Shown: piece after piece, positions 1 through 22,703 of the stretch
How the letters are laid out: each line of letters opens with the position of its first letter
How positions within the stretch are numbered: the first letter of the stretch is position 1
NCBI GenBank assembly: GCA_949130485.1
Contig: OX422192.1
Location: forward strand, 124,001-188,000
Reading direction: 5' to 3'
From: Agelas oroides
Lineage: Eukaryota > Porifera > Demospongiae > Agelasida > Agelasidae
DNA: 64,000 nucleotides
Position numbers and translations under genes: made by a program
Notes under the pieces: model-generated
What the model was told of the DNA's origin: nothing
Database searches by the model: none
The model's input: the letters and a program-made list of their open reading frames with translations, nothing else

Positions 1-37
1 GGCTGCTGCCAGTTCTTCAATGGAAGACCCAGACTGA
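1..37 (+). CDS. Last exon of an upstream kinase-USP paralog (copy 0, partial)
   Basis: The first 37 bases read A-A-S-S-S-M-E-D-P-D-stop, nearly the same as the end of copy 1 (stop at 11,399-11,401). The bases after the stop match the 3' flank of copies 1 and 2 almost exactly. This is therefore the 3' end of another member of the array whose body lies left of the window, so the array has at least four members. Nothing can be said about whether that copy is intact. Confidence 0.85.
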   Translation, partial: AAASSSMEDPD

Positions 38-350
38 TCGTCTACTCCCCTCTAGAGCAATATATGCAGTAGATTAATTACTTGGGACATTTAGTATGAC
101 CAACAGAAAGTGAACTGTGTAACATGTATTGTGTGTGCTGTTTTGCTATCACATGCACTGATACTTTGTGGTGTAGAAGAGAGTGGGTTATATAGGAGAG
201 TGTTTCCCAATTTGGGCAATTTGTTGTGGTCGGTTATGAGCGCCTAGTTAGAGAAACAAACACAAGCTCTTACACAAAGCTAGGTCAAAGTTTTTGTGCA
301 TGCATGGGTGTGTCCAGCCCCTCCCACACTTTGGTTGTGTTGACATGAAC
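38..350 (+). promoter_or_regulatory. Copy 0 3' flank and copy 1 promoter region
   Basis: This 313-base spacer is conserved between the array members. The left part is the shared 3' UTR beginning just after the stop. The right part, about 205-350, recurs before copy 2 (about 12,467-12,612) and copy 3 (about 22,556-22,703), including the string GGTCGGTTATGAGCGCC. Such strong conservation suggests a shared promoter, or simply recent duplication. No clear TATA box was seen. Confidence 0.5.
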
Positions 351-11401
<11,051 letters not shown>

Positions 11402-11572
11402 TCGTCTACTCCCCTCTAGAGCAATATATGCAGTAGATTAATTACTTGGACATTTAGTATGACCAACAGAAAGTGAACTGTATAACACGTATTGTGTGTG
11501 CTGTTTTGATATCACATGCACTGATACTTTGTGGTGTAGAAGAGAGTGGGTTATTAGGAGAGTGTTTCCCAG

Positions 11573-12466
11573 TGTTACAGGAAATTTGATCGCTCGGAAA
11601 TACTATCGCTGCGATAATATTTCCTAGGAAATTTTATCGCCGAGCGTAACTTTTTCCTAGGAAATATCATCGCAGCCAGGAAATACGATCGCTCACAGAA
11701 ACAAAAGCAGCATTGTCATTACATAAAATACGAACAGGGGTACATCACTTTCATGTTGTTATACTATGTTAGTGAATTATATATGAGTCCTACACTTTAC
11801 ATGCTGTACTACAGTACCATGAATCAGTATCTGGAGGTGGAGTTTTCAGTCCAACACAAGCCATGTGGTACCATTCCTCACAACCATCACATTGTATCAT
11901 GTTGTCGAGGCATTCTGGCATTTCGCAGGTGCAGAACACTTCTATTTCCTGAAACCATGGGTACGGTGGAACACGAGCACGCCTTTGTGAGTGTAGCCCA
12001 TCTATGTTAAGGAATTGCCTTCTGATCAGAACTTGTGTAGCCTGGATGTGGGTGTCTGTCAGTTTATCTCCTCTTCGTATAGCTTCCAACTCATCCTTGC
12101 TGAGTTTCCTGGTGAACTATAGACACAGTAATATAATAGACCATCTCGAATCGCGAACTTTTTGGCCTTGTTGCGCAAGGCATCTTTCTGGTTCTTGGTG
12201 ATACCATCTGGATAGTTCTGCTCTGCCACCACGTTGTAGATCTCGTCATATTCCTTATCACTGCAAAGTCAATAGACTGCGGAGACGTGCAATGATCTCC
12301 ATTTTTAAGCGCTATTTCTCGCCTCTACCAGACGGCTGTACCGTGAGCGATCGTATTTCCTGGCTGCGATGATATTTCCTAGGAAAAAGTTACGCTCGGC
12401 GATAAAATTTCCTAGGAAATATTATCGCAGCGATAGTATTTCCGAGCGATCAAATTTCCTGTAACA
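11573..12466. mobile_element. 894-bp DNA transposon with 124-bp perfect TIRs
   Basis: The sequence begins TGTTACAGGAAATTTGATCG and ends with its exact reverse complement; the two terminal repeats (11,573-11,696 and 12,343-12,466) are identical over 124 bases. It is flanked by a 5-bp duplication CCCAG (11,568-11,572 and 12,467-12,471), and the empty site is preserved upstream of copy 3. The inside carries a minus-strand remnant with a PHD finger. Identical TIRs and a clean target duplication point to recent insertion. It is too short for a transposase and is probably a non-autonomous internal-deletion derivative. The superfamily was not determined. Confidence 0.9.
11790..12089 (-). CDS. Transposon-borne PHD-finger protein remnant
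   Basis: The minus strand reads KLTDTHIQATQVL, then a PHD finger with spacing C-X-C-X11-C-X2-C-X4-H-X2-C-X14-C-X3-C and the core CDGCEEWYHMACVGL, then a stop at 11,790. Just upstream (12,100-12,265, minus) a second coding-like stretch reads YPDGITKNQKDALRNKAKKF in another frame. From memory, both stretches resemble large cnidarian and sponge repeat proteins in which an H2C2-like or Ulp1-like domain precedes a PHD finger. The middle appears to be deleted. The listed start is an upstream non-ATG codon; the true start is unknown. Confidence 0.6.
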   Translation of the reverse strand: MEAIRRGDKLTDTHIQATQVLIRRQFLNIDGLHSQRRARVPPYPWFQEIEVFCTCEMPECLDNMIQCDGCEEWYHMACVGLKTPPPDTDSWYCSTACKV

Positions 12467-12612
12467 CCCAGTTTGGGCAATTTGTTGTGGTCGGTTATGA
12501 GCGCCTAGTTAGAGAAACAGCGAGCTCTTGCACAAAGCTAGGTCAAAATTATTGTGCATGCATGGGTGTGTCAGCCCTAGGCCCTCCCACACTTTGGTTG
12601 TGTTGACATGAC
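12467..12612 (+). promoter_or_regulatory. Copy 2 promoter region
   Basis: Nearly identical to the bases just before copies 1 and 3, but the transposon ends directly at its left edge. The insertion therefore lies about 145 bases upstream of the copy 2 start codon and could affect its transcription. Confidence 0.5.
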
Positions 12613-15600
12613 ATGGCGGAGAGAAGGCAGGCTTTCGAACGAATCCCCGAATTACAGCGGTTCGTACTTCCCGACGTGCGTCCCACGGGTAGACAGCTGG
12701 GAGTGGGCTCCTACGGCAGTGTGGAGGAGCTTGAGGTGAACGGAGTGTTGTGTGCGGGTAAACGGATACACGATGCCCTCCTGCAAAGGGACAACGCCGA
12801 CGTGGAAAACATCCAGCGAAAGTACCTCGATGAGTGCCAGGTGATGCCAACTAGCAAGAAATATTTTATCAGAATACCTAAAAACGTAAATCCTTTCGTG
12901 TAGGTGATGGCGGATCTGCGACACAAACACATCGTGCAGTTTCTGGGGCTGTGTTTCCTGGAAGGGTCCGGACTGCCAGTGCTGGTGATGGAGCAGTTGG
13001 ACATCAGCCTGGACGACTTGCTGGAGGGTGCCCCTGGCCTCCCTCTAACCCTCAAGCGATCACTGCTAGCAGATATGGCACGGGGGCTGCTCTACTTGCA
13101 CACCCGCAACCCTCCTGTTGTGCACAGAGATTTGTCTGCACGGAACGTACTCCTTACATCATCACTGGTGGCCAAGATCAGTGACCTGGGTAACGCCCGT
13201 ATCGTGAATTTGCGGCCAGGCCAGCTTGCTGGGACCCTCAGCCGTCTACCTGGCACCATGGTCTACATGCCCCCTGAGGCGTTTGAAGAAAGGTCAAGAT
13301 ACGGTCCCCGGCTGGATATCTTCTCATTTGGGCACCTCACCCTCTTCACCCTCACACAGGTCAAAGGGAGTTAGCTATAGATTAAAGTACATGAACTGAT
13401 GCAGTAGACCATTGAGGAAGTTCATGGGAAACTTCTGCTGCTATGGGATGTATTGCTGATCAATAGCTTAGTGCAATAGTTGTTATGCACCTTACCGCTG
13501 GTCCATTGCTTTCTTGGTGAAGTGGTTCCTGTAGAGGATGGCATTTATGTAAGTGTAATGCATACCTACTTGTGCCCTTCACATGCTATTGATGTGAGAA
13601 GTTTCAAGAGGCCTATAAACAACATGACTGTTGGTGATAAAAGTCCGCAAATTTCTTACTATAAGTACATGAATTGATTTGAGGTAATTCATGCTCCACT
13701 ACATTTTCCTTCCCAGGTGTTCCCAGGCACCCTTCTCCCCCACAACTATCCAGACCCTCAGAATCCAGATCATCTCTTGGCCCGGTCTGAGGTGGAGCGT
13801 CGGAGGGACTACATCCAGCCACTCCATGGGCAGCTGGGGGAGGAGCACCCTCTTGTGCAACTGGTACACCGGTGTCTCCACAACACTCAAGCTCGACGAC
13901 CCTCTGTTGAGGAGCTGCTGCAACAACTGGAGGCAGTGAGGGCCCAGATTGAGGGGCAGTATGGCCAGCTTGTGAAGGTGAGGTTACTCAGGATAAAGAA
14001 CACAGAGATGAGACGACTACAGCAACAAATACAGCAACTGGAGGTGGGTAATGTCTACTATAACATTGAGATACATTGGGTACGCCACATGGTTGTAGTA
14101 TAGTGGACACCCAATGATCGATCCCTTAAGTAAGGAAGCGGCTTCTAGAATTATGCACGCATGAGTACATGAGAATTTCACTAATGTTAGGGGGACAGAG
14201 AAAGGTTGCAAGCAAAAGTAGAGGCTAAGGCTGCTGAGATTGGCAGGCAGCAGAGAGAGCTGCAAACACTGACAGTCAGTAGCTGCATAGACTTAATAAA
14301 AAGACTTCAATATAATTATAGTCTCCTCACTCTGTTCCAAGTAGGGCCAAAACACAGCCAAAGATGAGAGACTGGCTGCAGTTCAGTCTCGACTGCAACA
14401 ACTGCAAGTGAGTTGACCTGCATATTCATTCATGTTGAAATTGCGTACACTGTGCTTGCAGGCAGAGATGGATATTAGGAGTGCTCAGTTCCAGCAGCAA
14501 CTGAGAGAGAGAGATGCTGAAATCACCACATTGCGGAGAGAGTAAGGAACTAAATTTAGTTCAGTACATTTCAATTCTGCAAGCCATGAACAGTGACGTA
14601 AGAAGCAAAGTGGAAGTGGAGAGGCCATCAAAGTGCAGCTAAAAATATTGCGGAAAACACGTGTGAAGCATGGCGGCAATTTTTTTTATGCACACATTGT
14701 AAATAAGGCCTTTTTTCCACAAGAGTGTACATCTTAGCTTATAAGTTGAAAATGAACTTACAACTCGCTTTTTGCTGCTTGCAGTTAAGCATGTTGGTGG
14801 TCAACATTTGACAAACTGATAATTTTGTGCTGAAACGTGTAGTAGTCAAAACCGCTGTAGCTCTACGCCGCTGTTGAATATCTTCTTGATAGTGCAACAC
14901 TAGAGATAGATATCAGTTGATGGATGTGTTAACTCGGTATTTGTAACTGTCTTCTGTTCCATGTAGGGCCAATACTCAGCCAAAGATGAGAGACTGGCTG
15001 CAGTTCAGTCTCAACTGCAAGTGAGTTGACCGGCACATTCATTCATGTTGAAATTATGCAGTTTACATACACTGTGGTTACAGGCAGAAGTTGTTGCAGC
15101 TAGGAGTGCCCAGCTTCAGCAGCAACTCCGAGGGAGAGATGCTGAAATAACCGCATTGCGGAAAGAACTGAGAGTAAGGAACTAAAATGCATGGTCCACC
15201 CACCAGTTTCTCAGGTAGAGCTTACAAAAGTATCATATTGTGATTTTTTGGTCCACCAGGTACCAGACCACAAGACTCAGAAGCAGGAGCTACAAGCTGT
15301 GCTGCAACAGAGGCTGAGAAAAGGAGATACTTGGTACGAGTGTGTGGGCAGTGGTATAACCAGGGTTTATTTTTACATGGCAAAGGTTATAAAGTAGATG
15401 ATCACAAATGTGGGGAAATTTCCTCCACTGGTCGGGAAGTGCTGTTGTTGACAATAAGGATATTCTTGTCCTCCAGCAGGAAAGAGAATGACATCATGCT
15501 AAACTAGTAATATTATGCTTATCTAAGGATTAGGTAGCAAAGATATCAATGACTATGCAGGGCTGTAGCAAGCACCTGGGAACCAGTCCAGCTATGGGTG

Positions 15601-17621
15601 TGGTTATGCCATACGTCTAATTAATTAAATGATGTTATATCCTTTAGCCCCATGCTTAGCCTTGCAGTGTACATGTAGCTATTGCCACTGGCTAAACCAA
15701 GCAGGTTAGAACGCACGGCACACTGCTATAGTTCACTGGGGTATGGCATAATTATTTCCCCCCTCCATTTTTCCCTCTCTGCCTCTTCTCCTCCTCTCCT
15801 CTCCTCTCCTCCCCTCTCTCTCCCTCCTCAGGTTTCTAATTGACGTGAATTGGCTGAAACAGCGGAAGAAGTACGTTGGCTATGACCAGTGGGACCAGTA
15901 CCATGTGGGGCAGGTCTCAGCCAACCCAGGGCCGATCGACAATGCTAACCTCTTCAAAGGTACAACATGTTCACGAGTGCTAGCACAGTGTTGGGGGAAA
16001 TCCCTTCTTGACTCACCCTCTACCACAGATGGTAACTCGGATGCTCTGAGGGAACATCTAATGGAGGAGCTAGACTACAGTCTCCTACCCGAGGCCGCCT
16101 GGAACAAGCTGACTGCCTGGTACGGTCTCTCCCAGGGGTCCAGACCCATCAACAGGTACATAAGACCCTCCATCCTCCCTGGCCTCCATGAACTCCTGGT
16201 GTGTGTGTGTGTGTGTGTGCATGCAGGAAGGTGGTGGAGCACGGGCTGTACATGAAGCATTGGAAGGTGGAGGTGTATCTGCTGGAGTTTAAACTGTCCC
16301 TGCACCCAAAGTTGAATGAGCCGGTCACCAAGTCCTTCAGCCGCGCTGACACCATCGGTACGCTTTGCTGATTGTATAGAGCTGTCAGTCTTTCCTGGTC
16401 ATTTCTCAGCTGCTGCAGATTCCAATTGTCAATTGTATGCTAACCCTTCTCCCAGCTCTCTTTTACTTTTGCCCATAAAATGTTGTTGGTATGCTTCCAC
16501 AACATTTCCTACTCCTCCTCTCCCTTCTACTCCATTTTCCTGTCCTCTCCCTTCCCACCCAGCTGACCTCGAGGCAAAGCTGAGGTCTGTATTTGATGTG
16601 AGGATGTCCATTGTCGTGTCTGGCACCGCTACATGACCAGCACTTACGAGCTCCTCTCTGACCCAAACCAGTCTCTACAAGATGCCGGACTCTACAATGG
16701 ACAGGTGTGTGTCTGACGCTGGCTAAGAGGAGGGAGGGAGATCCTGGGTATAACTGTGTCTGCTATTGATTAGAAGATGAGGAAGTAGGGGGGAGGGAGA
16801 AGGGGGGGGGGAGGGGGATGAAGAGGGGGGGAGGGGAGGGTCTATTGCTAGTTAGGAGGAGGAGGAGATAACTGTTTTGTTCTGTGTTTGTGTAGATGAT
16901 AGTTCTTGAGCAGAAGAACAAAGATGGGAGTTGGCCGAGGGCAACTGAGTGAGTCAAGTGTTTGTGTCCTGAAGTCTCCACATATTTAACATCTTGTTTG
17001 CCATGTGTGTTGGGTGCACAGGAAGGGTGCATATGGCACCAGATCATCTGATGGCAACCACGCCTCCTCCTCCTCCTCCTCTTACTACTACTCTGGTTAT
17101 GGCTCACACCAGAAGCCGGCTGCACGGGGGCTCTGCGGTCTGAACAATCTGGGAAACACTTGCTTCATGAACTCTGCACTGCAGGTACCGCAAAACATAA
17201 AACTGCTAACTGCTTGCTGTTGCAGAACTAGCACATCTCTGTTGCTCTTTCCCTCTTCCACTACCTTCCCCTCCTCCGCTACCTCCATTTCCCTCTCTTC
17301 TCTTCCTCTACCTTCCCCTCCTCTTCTTCTCTTCCCTCTGCTAGTGCCTGAGTAACACCCAGCCATTGACAGAGTATTTCCTGGGCACTCCGGCTGGCTA
17401 CAAGCCGTACGTGAAGCATCTGAACAAGAGCAACCCTCTTGGGACAGGCGGGGCCATCGCTGAGTCTTATGGTTCACTGCTGGAGGAGATGTGGAATGGA
17501 AGGTTTGGCTGCGTTGCTCCAAAGCACTTCAAGGTTTGGAGAACATATGCCTCAGCAGTGATATAATGTGTTAATATGTATGTATGAAAAGTGTCCCTCA
17601 CCCCTCCCCTCCCTCCCCTAG

Positions 17622-17849
<228 letters not shown>

Positions 17850-17869
17850 TAATAACTGGTATATCTTAT

Positions 17870-18144
17870 CTTCTCCTTCCTTCTCCCCTCCTCCCTCTCC
17901 CCTCCTCCCTCTCCTCTTTCCCCCCTCCTTCCTCTCCCACCCTCCTCCCTCTCCCCCCTCCTCCCCCTCCTTCCCTCCTCCCTCTCCTCCCCTCCCCCCC
18001 CTCCTCCCCTCCTTCCTCTCTCCTCTCTTCCCTCTCCCCCCCCTCCTCCCTCTCCCCCCTCCTCCCTCTCCCCCCCTCCTCCCTCTCCCCCCCTCCTCCC
18101 TCTCCCCCCCTCCTCCCTCTCCCCCCCTTCTCCTTCTCCCTCAG
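17870..18144 (+). repeat. Pyrimidine minisatellite before the acceptor of the 18,145 exon, copy 2
   Basis: Almost pure C/T in CCTCCCTCTCCCCC-type units running into the acceptor. It is the counterpart of 5,826-6,127 in copy 1 but with different unit order. Confidence 0.8.
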
Positions 18145-18998
18145 GACGTAGCAGAGGAGTCATGGCACAAGTACCTACAAAGGAACCAGTCGGTGATTGT
18201 ACGTGTGTTCCAGGGACAGCTCAAGTCTACCCTTGTCTGCCCTGCCTGCAATTTGGTGAGCACTGTGATGGGGTGGGGGAGAGTGAGGGGGTGAGGGGAA
18301 TAGGATGAGGGGATGAGGGGGAAGGGGAGGGGATGAGGATAAGGGGGAGTGAGTGAGGAGAGGATAAGTTTTTGTATCCCCTTGCACATGCCCACACACC
18401 AGGAATCAAAGATCTTCGACCCCTTCATGTTCCTCTCCCTGCCGCTGCCCATCAAGAAGACCCGCACACTCATCGTGACCTTAGTCAGGACCAACCCGGC
18501 TGCAGAGCTCTACCGGGTGAGAGACAACTTGGGGAGTGTGGCTCTGAGCTGGAAGTAATGCAGTGCTTCCCCTAAACCCATATTTGCGTGTGTCTATTAA
18601 ATACTACCACTCTCTCCCCCTCCTCCTCCCCCTCCCCCCCCCCCCCTCCCCCACACACACAGTACAAGTTGAAGGTGGCCAAACGAGGGTGTGTGAACGA
18701 CCTGAAGAAAGAACTCGCTAAACTCACAGACATATCGACTGACAAAGTAGGCACCAAGACGTCTCCTTTCCTCCCCGTGTGCTTTACCCGCTTTACGTGC
18801 TCCCCTTCACTTCCTCGCCCTCCCTCCCTCCCTCACAGATGGTGGTGGTGGATGTGTACAACAGTCACTTCCACAGGATCTATGATGACCGCGAGTCTCT
18901 CTCACATATTTATGATCGAGATGACATCTTTGTGTGAGTGTATACTGGACCTGGAGGAAAGGGTCACCGTTATAGACATATTCCCAGTAATGCGCACC

Positions 18999-19288
18999 AA
19001 AACCAAGGGGTGGTCACTCCCATAGGCACTGTAGTCACAGCTGCAACCGGAGTCAAAAAATTTTGACCATCATTTTTGTTGCTTGACCGCTTGACCGCAC
19101 CACAAATGGGACCTTGACCGTTTGACAGCACACACTTGACTACACTATGTGCAATACGCACGCACAAAACATAAACATCTTGACCGCTGTTACCGACACC
19201 AAAAACAGCCCTTGACCCCTTGACCGCTTCTTGATCCCGGTCGCAGCTGTGACTACAGTGCCTATGGGAATGACCACCCCTTGAAAAC
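18999..19288. mobile_element. MITE of about 280 bp inside an intron of copy 2
   Basis: The ends are inverted repeats of about 45 bases, starting CAAGGGGTGGTCACTCCC at 19,004 and ending GGGAATGACCACCCCTTG at 19,283, with GCACTGTAGTCACAGCTG further in. The inside has many TTGACCG strings. It is flanked by AAAAC on both sides (or AAAACCAA, 8 bp, if the first bases belong to the target). The same intron of copy 1 keeps one AAAACCAA and no insert, which is the empty site. The TIR is hAT-like in style, but the class is not proven. Confidence 0.8.
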
Positions 19289-19796
19289 CAATGCTTGCTT
19301 TCTCCTCCCACACACACACAATCCTGCCAGTTATGAGCTGAGCTGTCTCCTGAATGACTCTCACTGGGTACATGTGCCCATCTACCATCGTGAAGAGATG
19401 TGAGTCATCACCTGTACTAGCTAACTAGCTGCATCTTCTTCTCCTCACCCTCCTCCCTCTCCTCACCCTCCCTTCCTCTCACCTCTTCCTCCTCCCTTCC
19501 TCCTCACCCTCCTCCCTCTCCTCCCAGTGTTCGTGAAGTGAAGTACACATACCAGGCCTACAGCCAGCGCTATCACCAGCTCTTTGCTCTGCCGCTGATT
19601 GTGAAGGTGCCTCGTGTCGGGTGCACCTACCGCATTCTCTACTCTACCATCATGACTTGGTGCAGGTGAGCCAAGACTACCAGCTAACTCAGACATTGCA
19701 GTGCCGCCCTCAACTAGACTGATCTTGTTCTGTTGTTACTATACCTCAACTAGCATTTATCCCTTCTAACAATGACAGTGGTTGAAAATAGAAGGC

Positions 19797-20312
19797 TTAA
19801 CTCTTTAACAACCATAGGCTATTTACTGCAAGTCTTTATTAGGCTATGGATACCTTCCTCGGTCCGTATTTCCACTTCTGCTTGCAGCTAGCACTGGAAA
19901 CTTGAGTCAAAGCTTTATTGACACATTCTCTGTGGGTTCTTGACCTTGGCCACACCCACTCATTAGCGAGCGTTCAATAGTCAGGACCCTCTGACCAGAG
20001 AATGCTCCTCCGGACTAAAAGCTGCCTAAAATCCCAGAAATGGAGTCCCTACAAGGTGAAAGGTACATTTTCTACACCCGCTTGTGCAAGAAAACAGACA
20101 AATGGCCCACCCGGCATTGACCAGGGCTTTTCTACAGGCAGCTGCAATGGCCGCCATGCACTGTCACCCAGAGAGGTGCACCCACCCACCTCCCCCTGTC
20201 CCACCCTTTCTGCTAACGCGGAACCTATCTTCAGAATGGATTACGCCAACTGATAACATGCGGCCACAAACTGACGACACCAAGAGGTATCATCGGTAGT
20301 TAAAGGGTTAAA
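19797..20312. mobile_element. MITE of about 515 bp with TTAA flanks in an intron of copy 2
   Basis: The left end reads TTAACTCTTTAACAACC and the right end GGTAGTTAAAGGGTTAA, imperfect inverted repeats starting C(C/T)CTTTAAC with TTAA outside both. The same intron of copy 1 lacks this block. The TTAA flanks and TIR start fit a piggyBac-type MITE (inference). No protein-coding content was recognised. Confidence 0.6.
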
Positions 20313-20867
20313 CAGTGTGCATGGTTAAAAAGAACATGTAGAAACAGCATAGAATGAGGAATTGCAGAGTAACACAGTGAGCTATTTATATGTTGAGCAT
20401 GATGTGCTGGTGTCTAACAGGCGCTATGTGAAAACACGGGCTGAGGGGAAGGCAGCCAGAGAGCCTGATCTCTTTCGTCTGGTGGTGGTGAACTCTTACG
20501 GTTCTCAGGAGGTGCAGAGACTGAAGGACGATGACAGCATCCCCTTGAAACTGGGCAGTGAGTGGATGTGTGTGTTGAGGGAGGAGGAGGGGGTGTGGAG
20601 GGAGGGGGAGTGTGGGGGGGTGGAGGGAGATTGGATGACTGGCCTTTGTATGTACTGTTTCCTCAGATCAGACGTACATTGCGTGTGAGTGGCAGACAGA
20701 CGTGAAAGACGAGTACTTTGACCTCCAGACAGCAACGGTACGTATACCAAACACCTTGTCGCAAAGAGTCAGCAATAGTATGTGCAGTGTCCCAGTGCTT
20801 CGTTCTGTACACAGCTTGATAACATTAAAATTGATAACTTACCACAACTACAGTAGGGTATGTGCAT

Positions 20868-21030
20868 AACCTCATTCCCAGTCCTCCACTACAGCTACCA
20901 TTGCTTGCAGTATGAATAATGCGGAGAAGGCCTGGTGAGAATTATCATGTGATGTATGTTGACATCACAGATGTCAGTTATTCGTACTGCAAGTGACGAT
21001 AGCTGTGGTGGAGGACTGGGAACAAGGCTA
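20868..21030. mobile_element. Small MITE, family A, in copy 2 intron
   Basis: The ends are TAACCTCATTCCCAGTCC and its near reverse complement GGACTGGGAACAAGGCTA, with inverted similarity continuing about 45 bases inward. Flanks are a 9-bp direct repeat GTATGTGCA on each side, which fits a target duplication of Mutator-like length. Copy 1 lacks it. Related ends occur at least eight more times in the window. Confidence 0.75.
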
Positions 21031-21364
21031 GTATGTGCAATGGTGTACCTTAGTGTTGTTCAGGCTCACTTGTAGCAAACCAGTGTGGGAGCAAGGACAG
21101 ATACACCTTACACTAGTATTCACCACAGTGATGATGCCTCCTACCACAACAAGGAGAGCAGGAGGTCCATCACACACACACACCATGCTCCCCCTCACAG
21201 CACATACGTGACAATGCTTCCTATAGCAAGGTGGAGGAGGAGAGCCGGAGGTCCATCCACCTGATAGATTGCATGCAACTCCTCACTGAGGAAAAGATGC
21301 TCGAGAAGGACGATGCATGGTTAGCACACACACACACTGACCACCCTTTCTGGCATCTATATAG

Positions 21365-21562
<198 letters not shown>

Positions 21563-21764
21563 TAGTTACTGGCGTGACAAGCTGGATGCCCTGGTGGAGT
21601 TTCCGGTCAAGTGAGCCAAACCTCTTGTTTCAGTGAAGAGGTCCACCATCACTGTGCCCCTCTCTTCACCCCACAGTGGTCTGGACCTGTCCCAGTTCAG
21701 TAAGAACATGGATGACCCCCAGCCAATCTACGACCTCTACGCTGTCTCCAATCACTTTGGAGGA

Positions 21765-21930
21765 ATGGGCGGGGTACACTGTAAGCCGGTAGTGTACTGT
21801 CTGTAGCGAGGAATGGGCGGGGTGCACTGTAAGCCGGTAGTGCATCGTCTGTAGCGAGGAATGGGCGGGGTACACTGTAAGCCGGTAGTGCATTGTCTGT
21901 AGCGAGGAATGGGTGGGGGACACCTCTCTA
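21765..21930 (+). repeat. 48-bp splice-donor minisatellite, four units (copy 2)
   Basis: This is the counterpart of the copy 1 array at 9,341. There are four units, each with the GGMGG(V/G)H exon end and a GTAAGC-type donor, the last degenerate. It shows the array was present at low copy before or soon after the duplication and expanded in copy 1. Confidence 0.85.
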
Positions 21931-22339
21931 GTGAGGAATTCTCCATCCTGCATGTGTATATAGCCTCACTACCAAGCTTCCATATTTGTGACAAGTTATC
22001 AAATCGTTAAGTTAAATTCAATGCTGCAAGTGACACTAAGCTAGCTAAGGTAGATGTATGAAATTTAGTGTTCTCTCTCACAGACACGGCATACTGTAAG
22101 AACAGGGAGACTGGGAAATGGTACAACTTTGATGACAGTCACGTCTCCGAGGCTTCGGAGAGCCAACTTGTGGTCAGTGGTCACATAGCTTGTCTCAGTG
22201 AGTTGACTCTCAAGGTGATATTTTCCCCTCTCAGACTGCTGCAGCCTATGTGTTGTTCTACCGTCGCCGTACGGAAGGCCGTGCTGCAGAGCTTTATAGC
22301 TGTCCTGATTATTCCCTTCCAGCAGTCTGGCTAAGGTGA

Positions 22340-22703
22340 TGATGTGTTTGCAGGAGACGGTGCGCCTGCCACCAGTTCAATGGAAGACCCAGACTGATCG
22401 TCTACTCCCCTCTAGAGCAATATATGCAGTAGATTAATTACTTGGGACATTTAGTATGACCAACAGAAAGTGAACTGTGTAACACATATTGTGTGTGCTG
22501 TTTTGCTATCACATGCACTGATACTTTGTGGTGTAGAAAAGAGTGGGTTATAGGAGAGTGTTTCCCAGTTTGGGCAATTTGTTCTGGTCGGTTATGAGCG
22601 CCTAGTTGGAGAAACGGCGAGCTCTTACACAAAGCTAGGTCAACGTTTTTGTGCATGCATGGGTGTGTCAGCCCCGCCCACACTTTGGTTGTGTTGACAT
22701 GAC
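22340..22703 (+). promoter_or_regulatory. Spacer and promoter region between copies 2 and 3
   Basis: It has the same layout as 38-350: shared 3' flank, then the conserved block of about 145 bases before the start codon. The uninterrupted string GTTTCCCAGTTTGGGCAATT here is the empty site for the transposon at 11,573. Confidence 0.5.
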
